In this document: piece after piece, positions 44,532 through 55,570 of the stretch
Numbering within the stretch: position 1 is the first letter of the stretch
Layout of the letters: every line of letters begins with the position of its first letter
Source: Catenuloplanes atrovinosus
GTDB taxonomy: Bacteria; Actinomycetota; Actinomycetes; Mycobacteriales; Micromonosporaceae
Assembly (NCBI RefSeq): GCF_031458235.1
Contig: NZ_JAVDYB010000001.1
Span: 2,873,001-2,937,000 of the forward strand
Direction: 5' to 3'
DNA length: 64,000 nt
Notes under the pieces: model-generated
The model's input: only the letters and a program-made list of their open reading frames with translations
Database searches by the model: none
What the model was told of the DNA's origin: nothing
Program-made: the position numbers and the translations under genes

Positions 44532-45683
44532 ATGGCACGATCGGTTGACGTCGACGCGGTGCGGGGCTTCGCGCTGTTCGGGATCTTCGTGGTGAACGTG
44601 ACCTTCATGGCCTCGGGCTACCCGGGCAACCTGGCCGACGATCCGCGCTTCGCGTCGTTCGCGGACGAGGCGGTGCGCACGCTGTCGTCCGTGTTCGTCG
44701 ACATGAAGTTCTACGTGCTGTTCTCGTTCCTGTTCGGCTACAGCTTCGCGATGCAGCTGCGCTCCGCCGGCCCCGCGTTCCCCGCCCGGATGCTGCGCCG
44801 GATCGCGGGCCTGTTCGTCCTCGGCGCGCTGCACACGGTGTTCCTGTACGGCGGGGACATCCTCACCACGTACGCCGTCGCCTGTCTGATCCTGTTCCTG
44901 ATGCGGCACGTGCGGGACGTGACCGCGATCCGCACCGCCGTGATCATCTACGCCGTCGTGGTGGCCGGCCTGGTGACCAGCGCGCTCACGCTGGACGCGT
45001 CCGCGTTCCTGCCGGGCGCCGCGGAGGCGCAGGCCACCGCGGCCGCGCAGACGCGCGAGATGGCCACCGGCGGCTGGGGCACGCGCATCGGGCACAACCT
45101 CGCCGGCCTGCCGCTGCTGCTGATCCAGGCCGTGTCGCTGCAGGGCCCGACCGCGCTGGCGCTGTTCCTGCTCGGCATGGTCGCCGGCCGCCGTGACCGG
45201 CTGGCCCACATCCGCGGCGACGAACCGGTGCTGCGCCGCCTCCAACTGATCGGCTTCCCGGTCGGGCTGACCGGCGGCCTGATCTACGCGCTCGGCGGCG
45301 GCAACTCCGGCACGCTCGCCGTGGCCGCCAGCGTCGTGACCGCCCCACTGCTGTCCGCCGCGTACGTGGCAACCCTCCTACGGATCATGCACACCCCACG
45401 CGGCACCGCCGTGCGCGCCGCGCTGGCCCCGGCCGGCCGGATGGCGCTGACCAACTACCTCGGACAGTCCGTGATCGGCCTGCTCCTCTTCACCGGCATC
45501 GGCCTCGGCCTGGCCGGCACGTTCTCACCGCCCGCGCTGCTGCTCCTGGCCGCCGCGGTCTTCGCCGCCCAGGCCGCCGCCAGCACCCTGTGGCTGCGCC
45601 ACTTCCGCTACGGCCCGGCCGAATGGGCCCTGCGCTGGCTCACCCACGCCCACCGCCCCTCCCTCTCCGGCACCCCCACCTGA
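44532..45683 (+). CDS. DUF418-family membrane protein
   Basis: 383 residues. The start SVDVDAVRGFALFGIFVVNVTFM is the YeiB/DUF418 N-terminal mark, followed by about nine to ten membrane helices and the C-terminal DUF418 region with GRMALTNYLGQSVIGLLLFTGIGLGL and LRHFRYGPAEWALRWLT. The family belongs with acyltransferase-3-like membrane proteins, but the function is unknown; in many bacteria it sits under TetR control and is linked to drug or lipid export. The ATG follows GGGGAGGG. It ends at the edge of the repeat-filled non-coding block. Confidence 0.88.
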   Translation: MARSVDVDAVRGFALFGIFVVNVTFMASGYPGNLADDPRFASFADEAVRTLSSVFVDMKFYVLFSFLFGYSFAMQLRSAGPAFPARMLRRIAGLFVLGALHTVFLYGGDILTTYAVACLILFLMRHVRDVTAIRTAVIIYAVVVAGLVTSALTLDASAFLPGAAEAQATAAAQTREMATGGWGTRIGHNLAGLPLLLIQAVSLQGPTALALFLLGMVAGRRDRLAHIRGDEPVLRRLQLIGFPVGLTGGLIYALGGGNSGTLAVAASVVTAPLLSAAYVATLLRIMHTPRGTAVRAALAPAGRMALTNYLGQSVIGLLLFTGIGLGLAGTFSPPALLLLAAAVFAAQAAASTLWLRHFRYGPAEWALRWLTHAHRPSLSGTPT

Positions 45684-45707
45684 CCCTCACCCCCGCCTCC
45701 GCCGTGC

Positions 45708-45850
45708 GCGGGTCGCTGGCCGCGTGTGCGGGTCGCTGGCCGCCGTGTGCGGGTCGCTGGCCGCGTGTGCGGGTCGCTGGCCGCCGTGTGCGGGTCGCTG
45801 GCCGCGTGTGCGGGTCGCTGGCCGCCGTGCGCGGGTCGCTCGCCGCGTCG
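45708..45850. repeat. Seven-unit alternating 20/21 bp tandem repeat
   Basis: The core GCGGGTCGCTGGCC occurs seven times (the last with one change), alternately followed by GCGTGT and GCCGTGT. This makes a 41 bp higher-order unit, as if a two-unit block had been amplified. It starts 24 bp after the DUF418 stop and runs into the first hairpin. Confidence 0.85.
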
Positions 45851-45914
45851 ATCTAGGGCGGATTCGCGTGATTGGAGATCATCCCGCCGGAATGCGCCCT
45901 AGATCGACGCGGCG
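45841..45914. repeat. Long hairpin element, copy 1
   Basis: A 20 bp perfect stem is made by CGCCGCGTCGATCTAGGGCG (45841-45860) and its complement at 45895-45914. One mismatch inward, ATTC (45862-45865) pairs with GAAT (45890-45893), leaving a 24 nt loop. It shares stem core, mismatch place and loop length with the second copy. Confidence 0.85.
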
Positions 45915-45994
45915 CGACGCCACGCGGCGCCACGCGACGCAACACGGCGCGGCGCGACGCCGGCTGCGGCGGCGCCCAGCGCGGCGCGTCGCCA

Positions 45995-46060
45995 CCGCCG
46001 ATCTAGGGCGGATTCGCGGGATCGAAGATCGAAGTGCCGGAATACGCCCTAGATCGGCGG
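45995..46060. repeat. Long hairpin element, copy 2
   Basis: A 16 bp perfect stem is made by CCGCCGATCTAGGGCG (45995-46010) and its complement at 46045-46060, then one mismatch, ATTC/GAAT pairing, and a 24 nt loop. Relative to copy 1 a T-A pair has become C-G on both arms, a compensatory change. Confidence 0.85.
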
Positions 46061-46272
46061 GGAGAGAGGCAGGGCGCGGCGGACGTCAGTGCGGGTCGGA
46101 CGGTGCACCGCGCGAAGGGCGGGGCACGGGCCGGGACGAGGGCGGCGGAACGGGTCGCGTGGCAGGCGTCGGCCGGGCGGCGTGGTGTGCGGGCGTGACC
46201 GGCATGGGAAGACGAGCGGCGGGCGGTCGAGCACCGGGAGGTTGAGCACCGGATCGCGAAACGCCGATAGGC

Positions 46273-46602
46273 GGGCGCGGCCGGAACGGGGGCGCCGGGC
46301 TGATCGCGGGCACGCGGTCAGCCCGGCGGCGGGGTGCGGGACGCCACCGGCCACGGGTAGGCGATCGCCGCGCGGTCGGGCGCCGGAGGTGGGGCGCGGC
46401 CGGGTCGGGTGTGCCCGGGCGATCGCGGCGCCACGTGGTCAGCCCGGCGGCGGGGTGCGGGACGGGACCGGCCACGGGTAGGCGATCGCCGTGCGGTCGG
46501 GCGCCGGAGGTGGGGCGCGGCCGGGACGGGGGTGCCGGGGCGATCGCGGCGCCACGTGGTCAGCCCGGCGGCGGGGTGCGGGACGCCACCGGCCACGGAC
46601 GG
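46273..46602. repeat. 121 bp tandem repeat, about 2.7 copies
   Basis: The segment GTCAGCCCGGCGGCGGGGTG starts at 46317, 46438 and 46559, exactly 121 bp apart. The first two units are complete and differ at only a few positions; the third is cut after about 44 bp and a partial unit precedes the first. No reading frame is kept (121 is not a multiple of 3), so it is non-coding. Confidence 0.85.
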
Positions 46603-46682
46603 CGAGCGCCGGGCCGTCCCGCGCTCGGACCGCGAAGCGCCCGAGGCGGGGACGCGCCCGGCGCGTACCGTGGGAAGGGTTT

Positions 46683-47915
46683 TCAAGGGTCGATGCGCTG
46701 GTTCTTGCCGATCACCACGATGCCGTTGTCGGAGACCGTGAAGCGCTGGCGGTCGCGTTCCAGGTCGACGCCGATCTCGGCGCCTTCCGGGATGCGGACG
46801 TTCTTGTCGATGATGGCGTTGCGGATGACGGCGTGGCGGCCGACGTCGACGCCGTCGAGGAGGACGGAGCCGGTGACGTTGGCCCAGGAGTGGACGCGGA
46901 CGCCGGGGGAGAGGATCGAGTTCTCCACCAGGGAGCCGGAGACGACCACGCCGGGGGAGATCATGGAGCCGACGGCGCGGCCGATGCGTTCCTCCCAGCC
47001 GTGCACGAACTTGGCGGGCGGGTACGGCGCGTGGTCGGTCAGGATCGGCCACTTGGAATTGTAGAGATTGAAGACCGGGTGGATCGCGATCAGATCCATG
47101 CTGGCCTCGTAGTACGAGTCGAGCGTGCCCACGTCCCGCCAGTAGGCGCGGTCGCGCTCGGTGCTGCCGGGCACCTCGTTGTCACGGAAATCGTAGACGT
47201 TCGCGGTGCCGCGCGTGACGAAGTTCGGGATGATGTTGCCGCCCATGTCGTGTTTGCTGGACAGGTCCATGCCGTCCGCGGTCACGGCCTCGCAGAGCGC
47301 CTTGGTGGTGAAGACGTAGTTGCCCATCGACGCGTAGATCTCGTCGGGTGCGTCGGGGAGGCCGACCGCGTCCGTGGGCTTCTCCCGGAACGCGGAGATG
47401 CGCCGGCCGCTCTCGTCGACCTCGATCACGCCGAACTGGTTCGCCATCGACAGCGGCTGGCGGATGCCGGCCACGGTCACGTCCGCGCCGGAGTCGATGT
47501 GGTCCTGCACCATCTGCTGCGGGTCCATCCGGTAGATGTGGTCCGCGCCGAAGACGATGACGTAGTCCGGGTTCTCGTCGTTGATCAGGTTCAGGCTCTG
47601 GTAGATCGCGTCGGCCGATCCGGCGAACCAGCGGGGGCCCAGCCGCTGCTGCGCCGGTACCGGCGTGACGTAGTTGCCGAGCAGGTTGGACATCCGCCAG
47701 GTCTGGGTGATGTGCCGGTCCAGCGAGTGCGATTTGTACTGGGTCAACACGACGATCTTGAGGAATCCGGCGTTCGCCAGGTTCGACAGGACGAAGTCGA
47801 TGAGCCGGTAGATGCCCCCGAAGGGCACGCCGGGCTTGGCCCGGTCGGCGGTGAGCGGCATGAGCCGCTTGCCCTCACCTCCGGCCAGGACGATGGCAAG
47901 GACCTTGGGCGTCAT
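46683..47915 (-). CDS. glgC: Glucose-1-phosphate adenylyltransferase (ADP-glucose pyrophosphorylase)
   Basis: 410 residues. Nucleotidyltransferase motif [28 protein letters not shown] is at the start (residues 7-34), [10 protein letters not shown] near residue 130 holds the catalytic Asp, and the C-terminal left-handed beta-helix follows ([22 protein letters not shown]). It makes ADP-glucose from ATP and glucose 1-phosphate, the first committed step of glycogen synthesis. It is divergent from glgM with 65 bp between, the same layout as in Mycobacterium tuberculosis (Rv1213/Rv1212c). Confidence 0.95.
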   Translation of the reverse strand: MTPKVLAIVLAGGEGKRLMPLTADRAKPGVPFGGIYRLIDFVLSNLANAGFLKIVVLTQYKSHSLDRHITQTWRMSNLLGNYVTPVPAQQRLGPRWFAGSADAIYQSLNLINDENPDYVIVFGADHIYRMDPQQMVQDHIDSGADVTVAGIRQPLSMANQFGVIEVDESGRRISAFREKPTDAVGLPDAPDEIYASMGNYVFTTKALCEAVTADGMDLSSKHDMGGNIIPNFVTRGTANVYDFRDNEVPGSTERDRAYWRDVGTLDSYYEASMDLIAIHPVFNLYNSKWPILTDHAPYPPAKFVHGWEERIGRAVGSMISPGVVVSGSLVENSILSPGVRVHSWANVTGSVLLDGVDVGRHAVIRNAIIDKNVRIPEGAEIGVDLERDRQRFTVSDNGIVVIGKNQRIDP

Positions 47916-47971
47916 GAAAGGACGTTATCCAGGCCGGGACCGCTCCGCCAGCCGAGCACGCAATCTTTGAT

Positions 47972-47977
47972 TAGGGT
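47972..47977 (+). promoter_or_regulatory. -10 element placing the glgM transcript start at or near its start codon
   Basis: TAGGGT lies 3 nt before the ATG at 47981 and 6 nt before the in-frame GTG at 47984. A start site 6-7 nt after the -10 falls on the GTG, so a leaderless message starting with GTG is likely. No Shine-Dalgarno is visible. Confidence 0.45.
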
Positions 47978-47980
47978 GCG

Positions 47981-49174
47981 ATGGTGGGCACAGACCGGTT
48001 TAGAGTTGACCTTCTCACGCGGGAGTACCCGCCCGCCGTCTACGGCGGCGCCGGCGTGCACGTGGAGTACCTTGCGGCGGCGCTGCGCGCGCTGACCCGG
48101 GTCGGCGTGCACTGCTTCGGCGCCCCCCGGCCGGACGCGTCGGCCTATGCCGACCTGGCCGAGCTCAAGGACGCCAACCCGGCGCTCCAGGTGCTCGGCG
48201 TCGACCTGGCGATCGCGGCCGGCGTGGCCGGCACGGACCTCGTGCACAGCCACACGTGGTACGCGAACCTCGCCGGCCACCTGGCGAAGCTGCTGCACGG
48301 CGTGCCGCACGTGGTCACCACGCACAGCCTGGAGCCGTTGCGCCCGTGGAAGGCCGAGCAGCTCGGCGGCGGCTACGCGCTGTCCTCGTGGGCGGAGCGG
48401 ACGGCGCTGGAGGCGGCCGACGCGATCATCGCGGTCTCCGACGGCATGCGGCGCGACGTGCTCGCCGCCTATCCGGCGGTCGACCCCGCGCGGGTACGGG
48501 TGGTGCACAACGGCATCGACACCGCGCAGTACGCGCCGGACCCCGCCACCGACGTGCTGGAGCGGCTCGGCATCGCGACCGGCGTGCCGACGCTGACGTT
48601 CGTCGGCCGGATCACCCGGCAGAAGGGCCTGCCGCACCTGCTGCGCGCGGCCCGGCAACTCGATCCGGCCGCGCAGCTGGTGTTCCTGGCCGGCGCGCCG
48701 GACACGCCGGAGATCGCGGCGGAGGTGTCCGCGCTCGTCGACGAGCTGCGCACCAGCCGGGACAACGTGGTCTGGATCCCGGAGATGCTGGCCAAGCCGG
48801 AGGTCATCCAGATCCTGACGCACAGCACGGTGTTCGTCTGCCCGTCCGTCTACGAGCCGATGGGCATCGTGAACCTGGAGGCGATGGCCTGCGAGACCGC
48901 GGTGGTGGCCACCGCGACCGGCGGCATCCCCGAGGTGGTCGAGGACGGCGTGACCGGCCTGCTGGTGCCGATCGAGCAGGTGAGCGACGGCAGCGGCACG
49001 CCGGTCGACCCGATCCGCTTCGAGTCCGACCTCGCCGCGGCGATCAACGCGCTGCTGGGCGACCCGGAGCGCGCGGACCGGATGGGCCGGGCCGGCCGCC
49101 AGCGCGCGGTGGACCACTTCTCCTGGCCGGCGATCGCGGAGGCCACCATGGAGGTCTACCGCTCGGTGCTGTGA
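47981..49174 (+). CDS. glgM: ADP-glucose-dependent glycosyltransferase GlgM (maltose-1-phosphate/glycogen synthase, GT4)
   Basis: 397 residues, a GT-B fold GT4 enzyme. The acceptor loop LLTREYPPAVYGGAGVHVEYLAAAL is at the N-terminus, VFVGRITRQKGLPHLL begins the C-terminal domain, and the EX7E motif is EPMGIVNLE. The length and the divergent glgC neighbour match Rv1212c, which joins ADP-glucose to glucose 1-phosphate to give maltose 1-phosphate, the substrate of GlgE. It was formerly called glgA in actinobacteria. glgE and glgB follow 1.6 kb downstream on the same strand. The GTG at 47984 may be the true start of a leaderless transcript. Confidence 0.92.
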   Translation: MVGTDRFRVDLLTREYPPAVYGGAGVHVEYLAAALRALTRVGVHCFGAPRPDASAYADLAELKDANPALQVLGVDLAIAAGVAGTDLVHSHTWYANLAGHLAKLLHGVPHVVTTHSLEPLRPWKAEQLGGGYALSSWAERTALEAADAIIAVSDGMRRDVLAAYPAVDPARVRVVHNGIDTAQYAPDPATDVLERLGIATGVPTLTFVGRITRQKGLPHLLRAARQLDPAAQLVFLAGAPDTPEIAAEVSALVDELRTSRDNVVWIPEMLAKPEVIQILTHSTVFVCPSVYEPMGIVNLEAMACETAVVATATGGIPEVVEDGVTGLLVPIEQVSDGSGTPVDPIRFESDLAAAINALLGDPERADRMGRAGRQRAVDHFSWPAIAEATMEVYRSVL

Positions 49175-49175
49175 C

Positions 49176-50135
49176 CTAGAGCCGGTAGTGGGCGGCGGCG
49201 CCGCGTACCTCGGCCGCGATCCGGGCGCGCAGGTCCGCGGGCGCGAGCACCTCGACCGCGGCGCCGAGGCCGAGCAGCGCGCTGACCGCCCACTCCAGGC
49301 TCTCGAACGGGACCGTCACCTCCACCCGGGCGGCGGCGGTCCCGGCGGGCAGCCGGTCGTGGCCGTGCACCGGCAGGCACTCGCGCAGCCGGGACAGCGC
49401 GTGCCCGGCCACCCGCAGCGTGACCTCGACCGCGGTCCGCTCGCGCTCCAGGTCGGCGCGCGCGTCGGCCCAGCTGGCCGCCAGGTCGAAGCGGGCCGGT
49501 CGGCGGACCGGCGTCTCCAGCGTCTCCACGGACCGGACCCGGGACACCCGGTACGTCCGGCGGGCGCCGTCGCGCAGCGCGACCAGGTACCAGACGCCAG
49601 CCGCCAGGACCAGGCCGAGCGGGTCGACCTCGCGGGTCGCGGTGTCGCCCGACCGGGTGGTGTAGACGATCCGGGCGCGCCGGTCCGACCACACCGCGGT
49701 GGCGAGCGCGGTCAGGCACGGCACCGGCTCGGCCGTGCCGAAGAACCGCACCGGGTCCAGGTGGAAGCGCGCCGCGGTGGCGGAGGCGCGGTCGCGGGCC
49801 TCGCCGGTCAGCCCGGCCCACACCTTGACCCGCGCGCCCTCGAGCAGTTCGCCGAGGCCGAGCTGGGCGGCCGGCCCGGCCAGCCCGAGGAACGCGAGCG
49901 CGCCCGCCTCGTCCAGCCCCAGCCCGGTCAGCCGGGTGCGGTAGCCGCCGTCCAGCCGGTATCCGCCGGCCGGGCCGCGCGTGGACCGGATCGGCACGCC
50001 GGACGCGGCCAGCGCCTCCGCGTCGCGCTGGACCGTGCGCTCGCTGACCTCCAGCAGCCGGGCGAGCTCCGCGCCGGTGGCCTGCCCGCGCACCTGCAGG
50101 TGCAGCAGCAGTGACATCATCCGGGAGGCGCGCAC
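49176..50135 (-). CDS. HTH-WYL (YafY-type) transcriptional regulator
   Basis: 319 residues. The N-terminal winged HTH reads MMSLLLHLQVRGQATGAELARLLEVSERTVQRDAEAL followed by the wing RSTRGPAGGYRL. A WYL-type domain covers ~140-230 (IVYTTRSGDTATREVDPLGLVLAAGVWYLVALRDG, YRVSRVRSVE), and a WCX-like C-terminal domain ends with FESLEWAVSALLGLGAAVEVLAP. Such proteins sense nucleotides or small ligands. The stop is 1 bp from the glgM stop (convergent), and the gene diverges from the small hydrolase gene, its likely target. Confidence 0.88.
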   Translation of the reverse strand: MRASRMMSLLLHLQVRGQATGAELARLLEVSERTVQRDAEALAASGVPIRSTRGPAGGYRLDGGYRTRLTGLGLDEAGALAFLGLAGPAAQLGLGELLEGARVKVWAGLTGEARDRASATAARFHLDPVRFFGTAEPVPCLTALATAVWSDRRARIVYTTRSGDTATREVDPLGLVLAAGVWYLVALRDGARRTYRVSRVRSVETLETPVRRPARFDLAASWADARADLERERTAVEVTLRVAGHALSRLRECLPVHGHDRLPAGTAAARVEVTVPFESLEWAVSALLGLGAAVEVLAPADLRARIAAEVRGAAAHYRL

Positions 50136-50188
50136 GAAAGAGGTTATCCCGACATGCGGTGTCGGGAAAAGCGTGCAGGATGGTGCGC

Positions 50189-50761
50189 ATGACCGAGATC
50201 GTGCTGTTCCACCATGTGCAGGGCCTCACCCCGGGGGTACGGGCGCTCGCCGCCCGCTTCGAGGCCGCCGGCCACACCGTGCACCTGCCCGACCTGCTCG
50301 ACGGCCGCACCTTCGGCACGCTGGAGGAGGGCCTGGCCTACGCCCAGGAGATCGGCTTCTCGCGGATCGCCGAGCGGGGCCGGGTGGCCGCGGACGCGCT
50401 GCCCGAGGACGTCATCTACGCCGGGATCTCGCTCGGCGCGATGCCCGCTCAGATGCTGGCCCAGACGCGGCCCGGCGCGCGCGGCGCGCTGCTGCTGGAG
50501 GGCTGCCTGCCGAACGGTGAGTTCGGCGCCTGGCCGCGGAGCCTGCCGGTGCAGGTGCACGGCCGGGAGGACGATCCGATCTTCGCGGCCTCCGGCGACC
50601 TGGACGCTGCCCGCGAGCTGATCGGCGAGGCCGAGCACGGCGAGCTGTTCCTCTACCCGGGCAGCGCCCACCTGTTCACCGACGAGGGCCTGCCGGGCTA
50701 CGACGCGGACGCGACCGTGCTCGTCGTGGAGCGCGCGCTCGAGATGATCCGGAAAGCCTGA
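50189..50761 (+). CDS. Dienelactone-hydrolase-family protein
   Basis: 190 residues of an alpha/beta hydrolase. Sequence features: EIVLFHHVQGLTPGVRALAARFEAAGHTVHLPDLLDGRTF at the start, the nucleophile elbow region ISLGAMPAQML, with Ser in GISLGA where dienelactone hydrolase has Cys, and the Asp/His pair in HGREDDPIF and GSAHLFTDEGLPGYD. It probably hydrolyses a small ester or lactone. The ATG at 50189 follows AGGATGG; an ATG three codons earlier is possible. Divergent from the WYL regulator gene by about 50 bp. Confidence 0.85.
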   Translation: MTEIVLFHHVQGLTPGVRALAARFEAAGHTVHLPDLLDGRTFGTLEEGLAYAQEIGFSRIAERGRVAADALPEDVIYAGISLGAMPAQMLAQTRPGARGALLLEGCLPNGEFGAWPRSLPVQVHGREDDPIFAASGDLDAARELIGEAEHGELFLYPGSAHLFTDEGLPGYDADATVLVVERALEMIRKA

Positions 50762-50794
50762 TCTTCTCGGCGCGCGGAACGGGCGTGCCTGGAC

Positions 50795-50800
50795 TAGGTT
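50795..50800 (+). promoter_or_regulatory. -10 element for a leaderless glgE transcript
   Basis: TAGGTT ends 7 nt before the GTG at 50808, so the first transcribed base should be that start codon. No Shine-Dalgarno precedes the GTG, in agreement. Confidence 0.45.
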
Positions 50801-50807
50801 TGCTGGT

Positions 50808-52880
50808 GTGACCGGACGATTCCCCATCGAAGACGTCGCGCCCGCCGTTGACGGTGGGCGCTACCCGGCGAAAGCGGTCGTCGGCGAGCTGGTGCCGGTG
50901 ACGGTGACAGCGTACCGGGAGGGCCACCACGCGCTCGGGGTCGCCGTGGTGTGGCAGGGGCCCGACGGCGCGGAGCGTCCCTTCACGAGGCTGCGGCCGC
51001 TCGGCGCCGGCCTGGACCGGTGGCAGGGCGTCATCCGCCCGGACGCGCCGGGCGAGTGGACGTTCCGCGTCGAGGCGTTCGACGATCCGTACCTGACCTG
51101 GCACAACGCGGTCACGAAGAAGCTGGCCGCGGGCCAGGGCATCGCGGACCTGGCCAACGACCTGGCCGAGGGCGCGGCCCTGCTGACGGAGGCGGCCCGG
51201 CACCTGCCGCTCAACGCGGACAGCCGGGCCGGCATCCAGCTCACCGACCGGGGGTACGCGTACGGCCGCGGCTCGGTGATCCAGGAGTCCGGTGAGATCC
51301 CGGAGGCCGCGATCCCCACGCCGCGCGCGGAGCGGGCCCGGATCTTCGCGGCGGTCGAGGCGCTGCGCGACGAGGAGCTGACGCTTCAGGAGCGCACCAC
51401 GCCCGCGCTGCAGCTCGACGACCTGCTGTGGGACAAGCCGGTCCGCCGGTATACGACCGCCTCCGAGACGTACCGGCTGTGGGTCGATCGCCGCAAGGCG
51501 CTGTTCAGCTCGTGGTACGAGTTCTTCCCGCGGTCCGAGGGGGCGGTGCTGCCGCACCGCAGCGGCACGTTCCAGACCGCGGCGAAGCGGCTGCCCGCGG
51601 TCGCCGAGATGGGCTTCGACGTGCTCTACCTCCCGCCGATCCACCCGATCGGGCGGACCTGGCGCAAGGGCCGGAACAACTCGCTGATCGCGCGCGCGGA
51701 GGACGTCGGCTCGCCGTGGGCGATCGGCGCGGACGAGGGCGGCCACGACGCCATCCACCCCGACCTGGGTACGGCCGAGGACTTCCGCGAGTTCGTCACC
51801 ACCGCCAACGAGCTGGGCGTCGAGGTGGCGATGGACCTGGCGCTGCAGTGCTCGCCGGACCACCCGTGGGTCACCGAGCACCCGGAGTGGTTCACCCGGC
51901 GCCCGGACGGCACGATCGCGTACGCGGAGAACCCGCCGAAGAAGTACCAGGACATCTACCCGCTCAACTTCGACAACGACCCGGAGGGCATCCGGGCGGA
52001 GATGCTGCGGATCGTCCGGCACTGGATGGGCCAGGGCATCCGCGCGTTCCGGGTGGACAACCCGCACACCAAGCCGCTCGACTTCTGGTACTGGCTGATC
52101 GGCGAGGTCAAGCGCACCGACCCGGACGTGATCTTCCTGGCCGAGGCGTTCACCCGGCCGGCGATCATGCACGGGCTCGCGAAGATCGGGTTCACCCAGT
52201 CGTACACGTACTTCACCTGGCGGACCAGCGCCGAGGAGATGCGCGAGTACTGCGAGCAACTGGTCGCGGCCGCGGACTACATGACGCCGAACTTCTGGCC
52301 GAACACGCCGGACATCCTGCACGAGACGCTCCAGCACGGCGGCCCGCCGATGTTCAAGATCCGGGCGGTGCTGGCCAGCATGCTGTCACCGTCGTGGGGC
52401 ATGTACGCCGGGTACGAGCTGTTCGAGCACGAGCCGCGGCCCGGCGCGGAGGAGTACCTCGACAACGAGAAGTTCGAGCTGCGCCCGCGCGACTGGGAGC
52501 TGGCCGAACTGGAGGGCCGCTCGCTCCGGGCGTACCTGACCCGGCTGAACGAGATCCGCAAGGAGAACCCGGCGCTGCACTGGCTGCGGAACCTGCGATT
52601 CCACCACTGCGACAATCCGGGCATCCTGGTCTGGTCCAAGAAGGATCCCGACTCGGCGAACACCATCCTGGTGGCGTGCTCGTTCGACCCGCACGCGGTG
52701 CAGTGGGCCACGGTCGACCTGGACATGCCGGCGCTGGGCCTGGACCCCGGCGACCGCGTCCGGGTGCACGACCTGCTCAACGGCGCGAACCACGTCTGGG
52801 GCGCCTCCGGCAACGCGGTCCGGCTGGACCCGATCATCAACCCCGCCCACATCTTCACCGTCGAGCGGATCGGAGGGTGA
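50808..52880 (+). CDS. glgE: Maltosyltransferase GlgE
   Basis: 690 residues, a GH13_3 enzyme that transfers maltose from maltose 1-phosphate to alpha-1,4-glucan. The N-terminal sandwich holds [23 protein letters not shown]. The barrel holds [20 protein letters not shown], the nucleophile Asp in [14 protein letters not shown], the acid/base Glu in FLAEAFTRP and the transition-state Asp in [11 protein letters not shown]. All are GlgE hallmarks and separate it from TreS or plain amylases. glgB starts 5 nt after its stop, so the two are co-expressed. The GTG start has no ribosome site but a -10 at leaderless distance. Confidence 0.95.
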   Translation: MTGRFPIEDVAPAVDGGRYPAKAVVGELVPVTVTAYREGHHALGVAVVWQGPDGAERPFTRLRPLGAGLDRWQGVIRPDAPGEWTFRVEAFDDPYLTWHNAVTKKLAAGQGIADLANDLAEGAALLTEAARHLPLNADSRAGIQLTDRGYAYGRGSVIQESGEIPEAAIPTPRAERARIFAAVEALRDEELTLQERTTPALQLDDLLWDKPVRRYTTASETYRLWVDRRKALFSSWYEFFPRSEGAVLPHRSGTFQTAAKRLPAVAEMGFDVLYLPPIHPIGRTWRKGRNNSLIARAEDVGSPWAIGADEGGHDAIHPDLGTAEDFREFVTTANELGVEVAMDLALQCSPDHPWVTEHPEWFTRRPDGTIAYAENPPKKYQDIYPLNFDNDPEGIRAEMLRIVRHWMGQGIRAFRVDNPHTKPLDFWYWLIGEVKRTDPDVIFLAEAFTRPAIMHGLAKIGFTQSYTYFTWRTSAEEMREYCEQLVAAADYMTPNFWPNTPDILHETLQHGGPPMFKIRAVLASMLSPSWGMYAGYELFEHEPRPGAEEYLDNEKFELRPRDWELAELEGRSLRAYLTRLNEIRKENPALHWLRNLRFHHCDNPGILVWSKKDPDSANTILVACSFDPHAVQWATVDLDMPALGLDPGDRVRVHDLLNGANHVWGASGNAVRLDPIINPAHIFTVERIGG

Positions 52881-52885
52881 GCGCC

Positions 52886-54994
<2,109 letters not shown>

Positions 54995-55060
54995 CCGCTC
55001 CGGGGGTACGGACGAGGCACGGCGGAATCTTGTCGTACCTGTGTTCTAAGGTCTGCGGCC

Positions 55061-55531
55061 ATGGGACTCTTTGGAGAGTGGATGCGGGCCGCACCCGCCG
55101 ACCTCAAGCCGCTGCGCGGTGATCTCACCGCGGTGCGCAAGTTCATCGCCGACGGCGAGGGGCCCCGGTCCGGCACCGAGGGCGACTGGCCGGGCATCGA
55201 CTTCCTGCTCCGGCGCCGCGACTTCCCGGTCGACATCATCTACGGCGAGGAGCCGTTCGCCGCGCCGTCCGCGGAGGACAAGGAGTGGGACTCCGACCCG
55301 CCCTGCTATCTCACCCCCGCGCAGGTCCGCACGGCCGCCGCCGCGCTGCGCGACCTGACGGCGGAGGAGCTGATCCACGGCGTCACCGCGGCCGAGCTGC
55401 GCCGCGCGGGGCTGTACCACCTGTATACGCCCGCCCGCCTGCCCGAGCTGGCCGCCCGGCTGGCCGGCATGCGGGACTACTTCGTCCGCGCCGCCGCCTG
55501 CGGAGACGCCGTCATCTGCTGGCTGTCCTGA
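55061..55531 (+). CDS. DUF1877 (YfbM-like) protein
   Basis: 156 residues. The pattern DFLLRRRDFPVDIIYGEEPF, CYLTPAQVRTAAAALRDLTAEEL and LAARLAGMRDYFVRAAACGDAVICWLS is that of the DUF1877/YfbM family, whose role is unknown. No signal or membrane segment. It follows glgB by 66 bp with its own upstream region, so a direct link with glycogen is not evident. The ATG has no strong ribosome site. Confidence 0.82.
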   Translation: MGLFGEWMRAAPADLKPLRGDLTAVRKFIADGEGPRSGTEGDWPGIDFLLRRRDFPVDIIYGEEPFAAPSAEDKEWDSDPPCYLTPAQVRTAAAALRDLTAEELIHGVTAAELRRAGLYHLYTPARLPELAARLAGMRDYFVRAAACGDAVICWLS

Positions 55532-55570
55532 GCCGCCGACGCCCCCGGTGCCCACCCGGGCACCGGGTCC

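Larger units (their letters stand above)
45684..46682. other. 1 kb gene-free block of repeats between convergent genes
   Basis: No credible gene is present. From left to right it holds a 20/21 bp tandem array, two related long hairpins, a stretch rich in GCGACGCC-like permutations (45911-45990), an unstructured G-rich stretch (46061-46270), and a 121 bp tandem repeat. Open frames crossing it translate only as repetitive Arg/Gly/Pro. It is by far the longest non-coding stretch in the window and lies between the ends of the DUF418 gene and glgC. Confidence 0.8.

Noticed and set aside
45708-46481. Several open frames over the repeat block
   Set aside because: They read through tandem repeats and hairpins in both strands and give only repetitive peptides, without a ribosome site or family.
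45708-46602. Possible CRISPR array
   Set aside because: Repeat units abut without unique spacers, and no cas gene is in the window.
47981-49174. Call as a classical glycogen synthase GlgA
   Set aside because: The GT4 type, size and divergent glgC fit Rv1212c-like GlgM, and glgE is nearby.
50766-50807. Missing gene between hydrolase and glgE
   Set aside because: Only 46 bp remain; they hold a -10 element and no reading frame.
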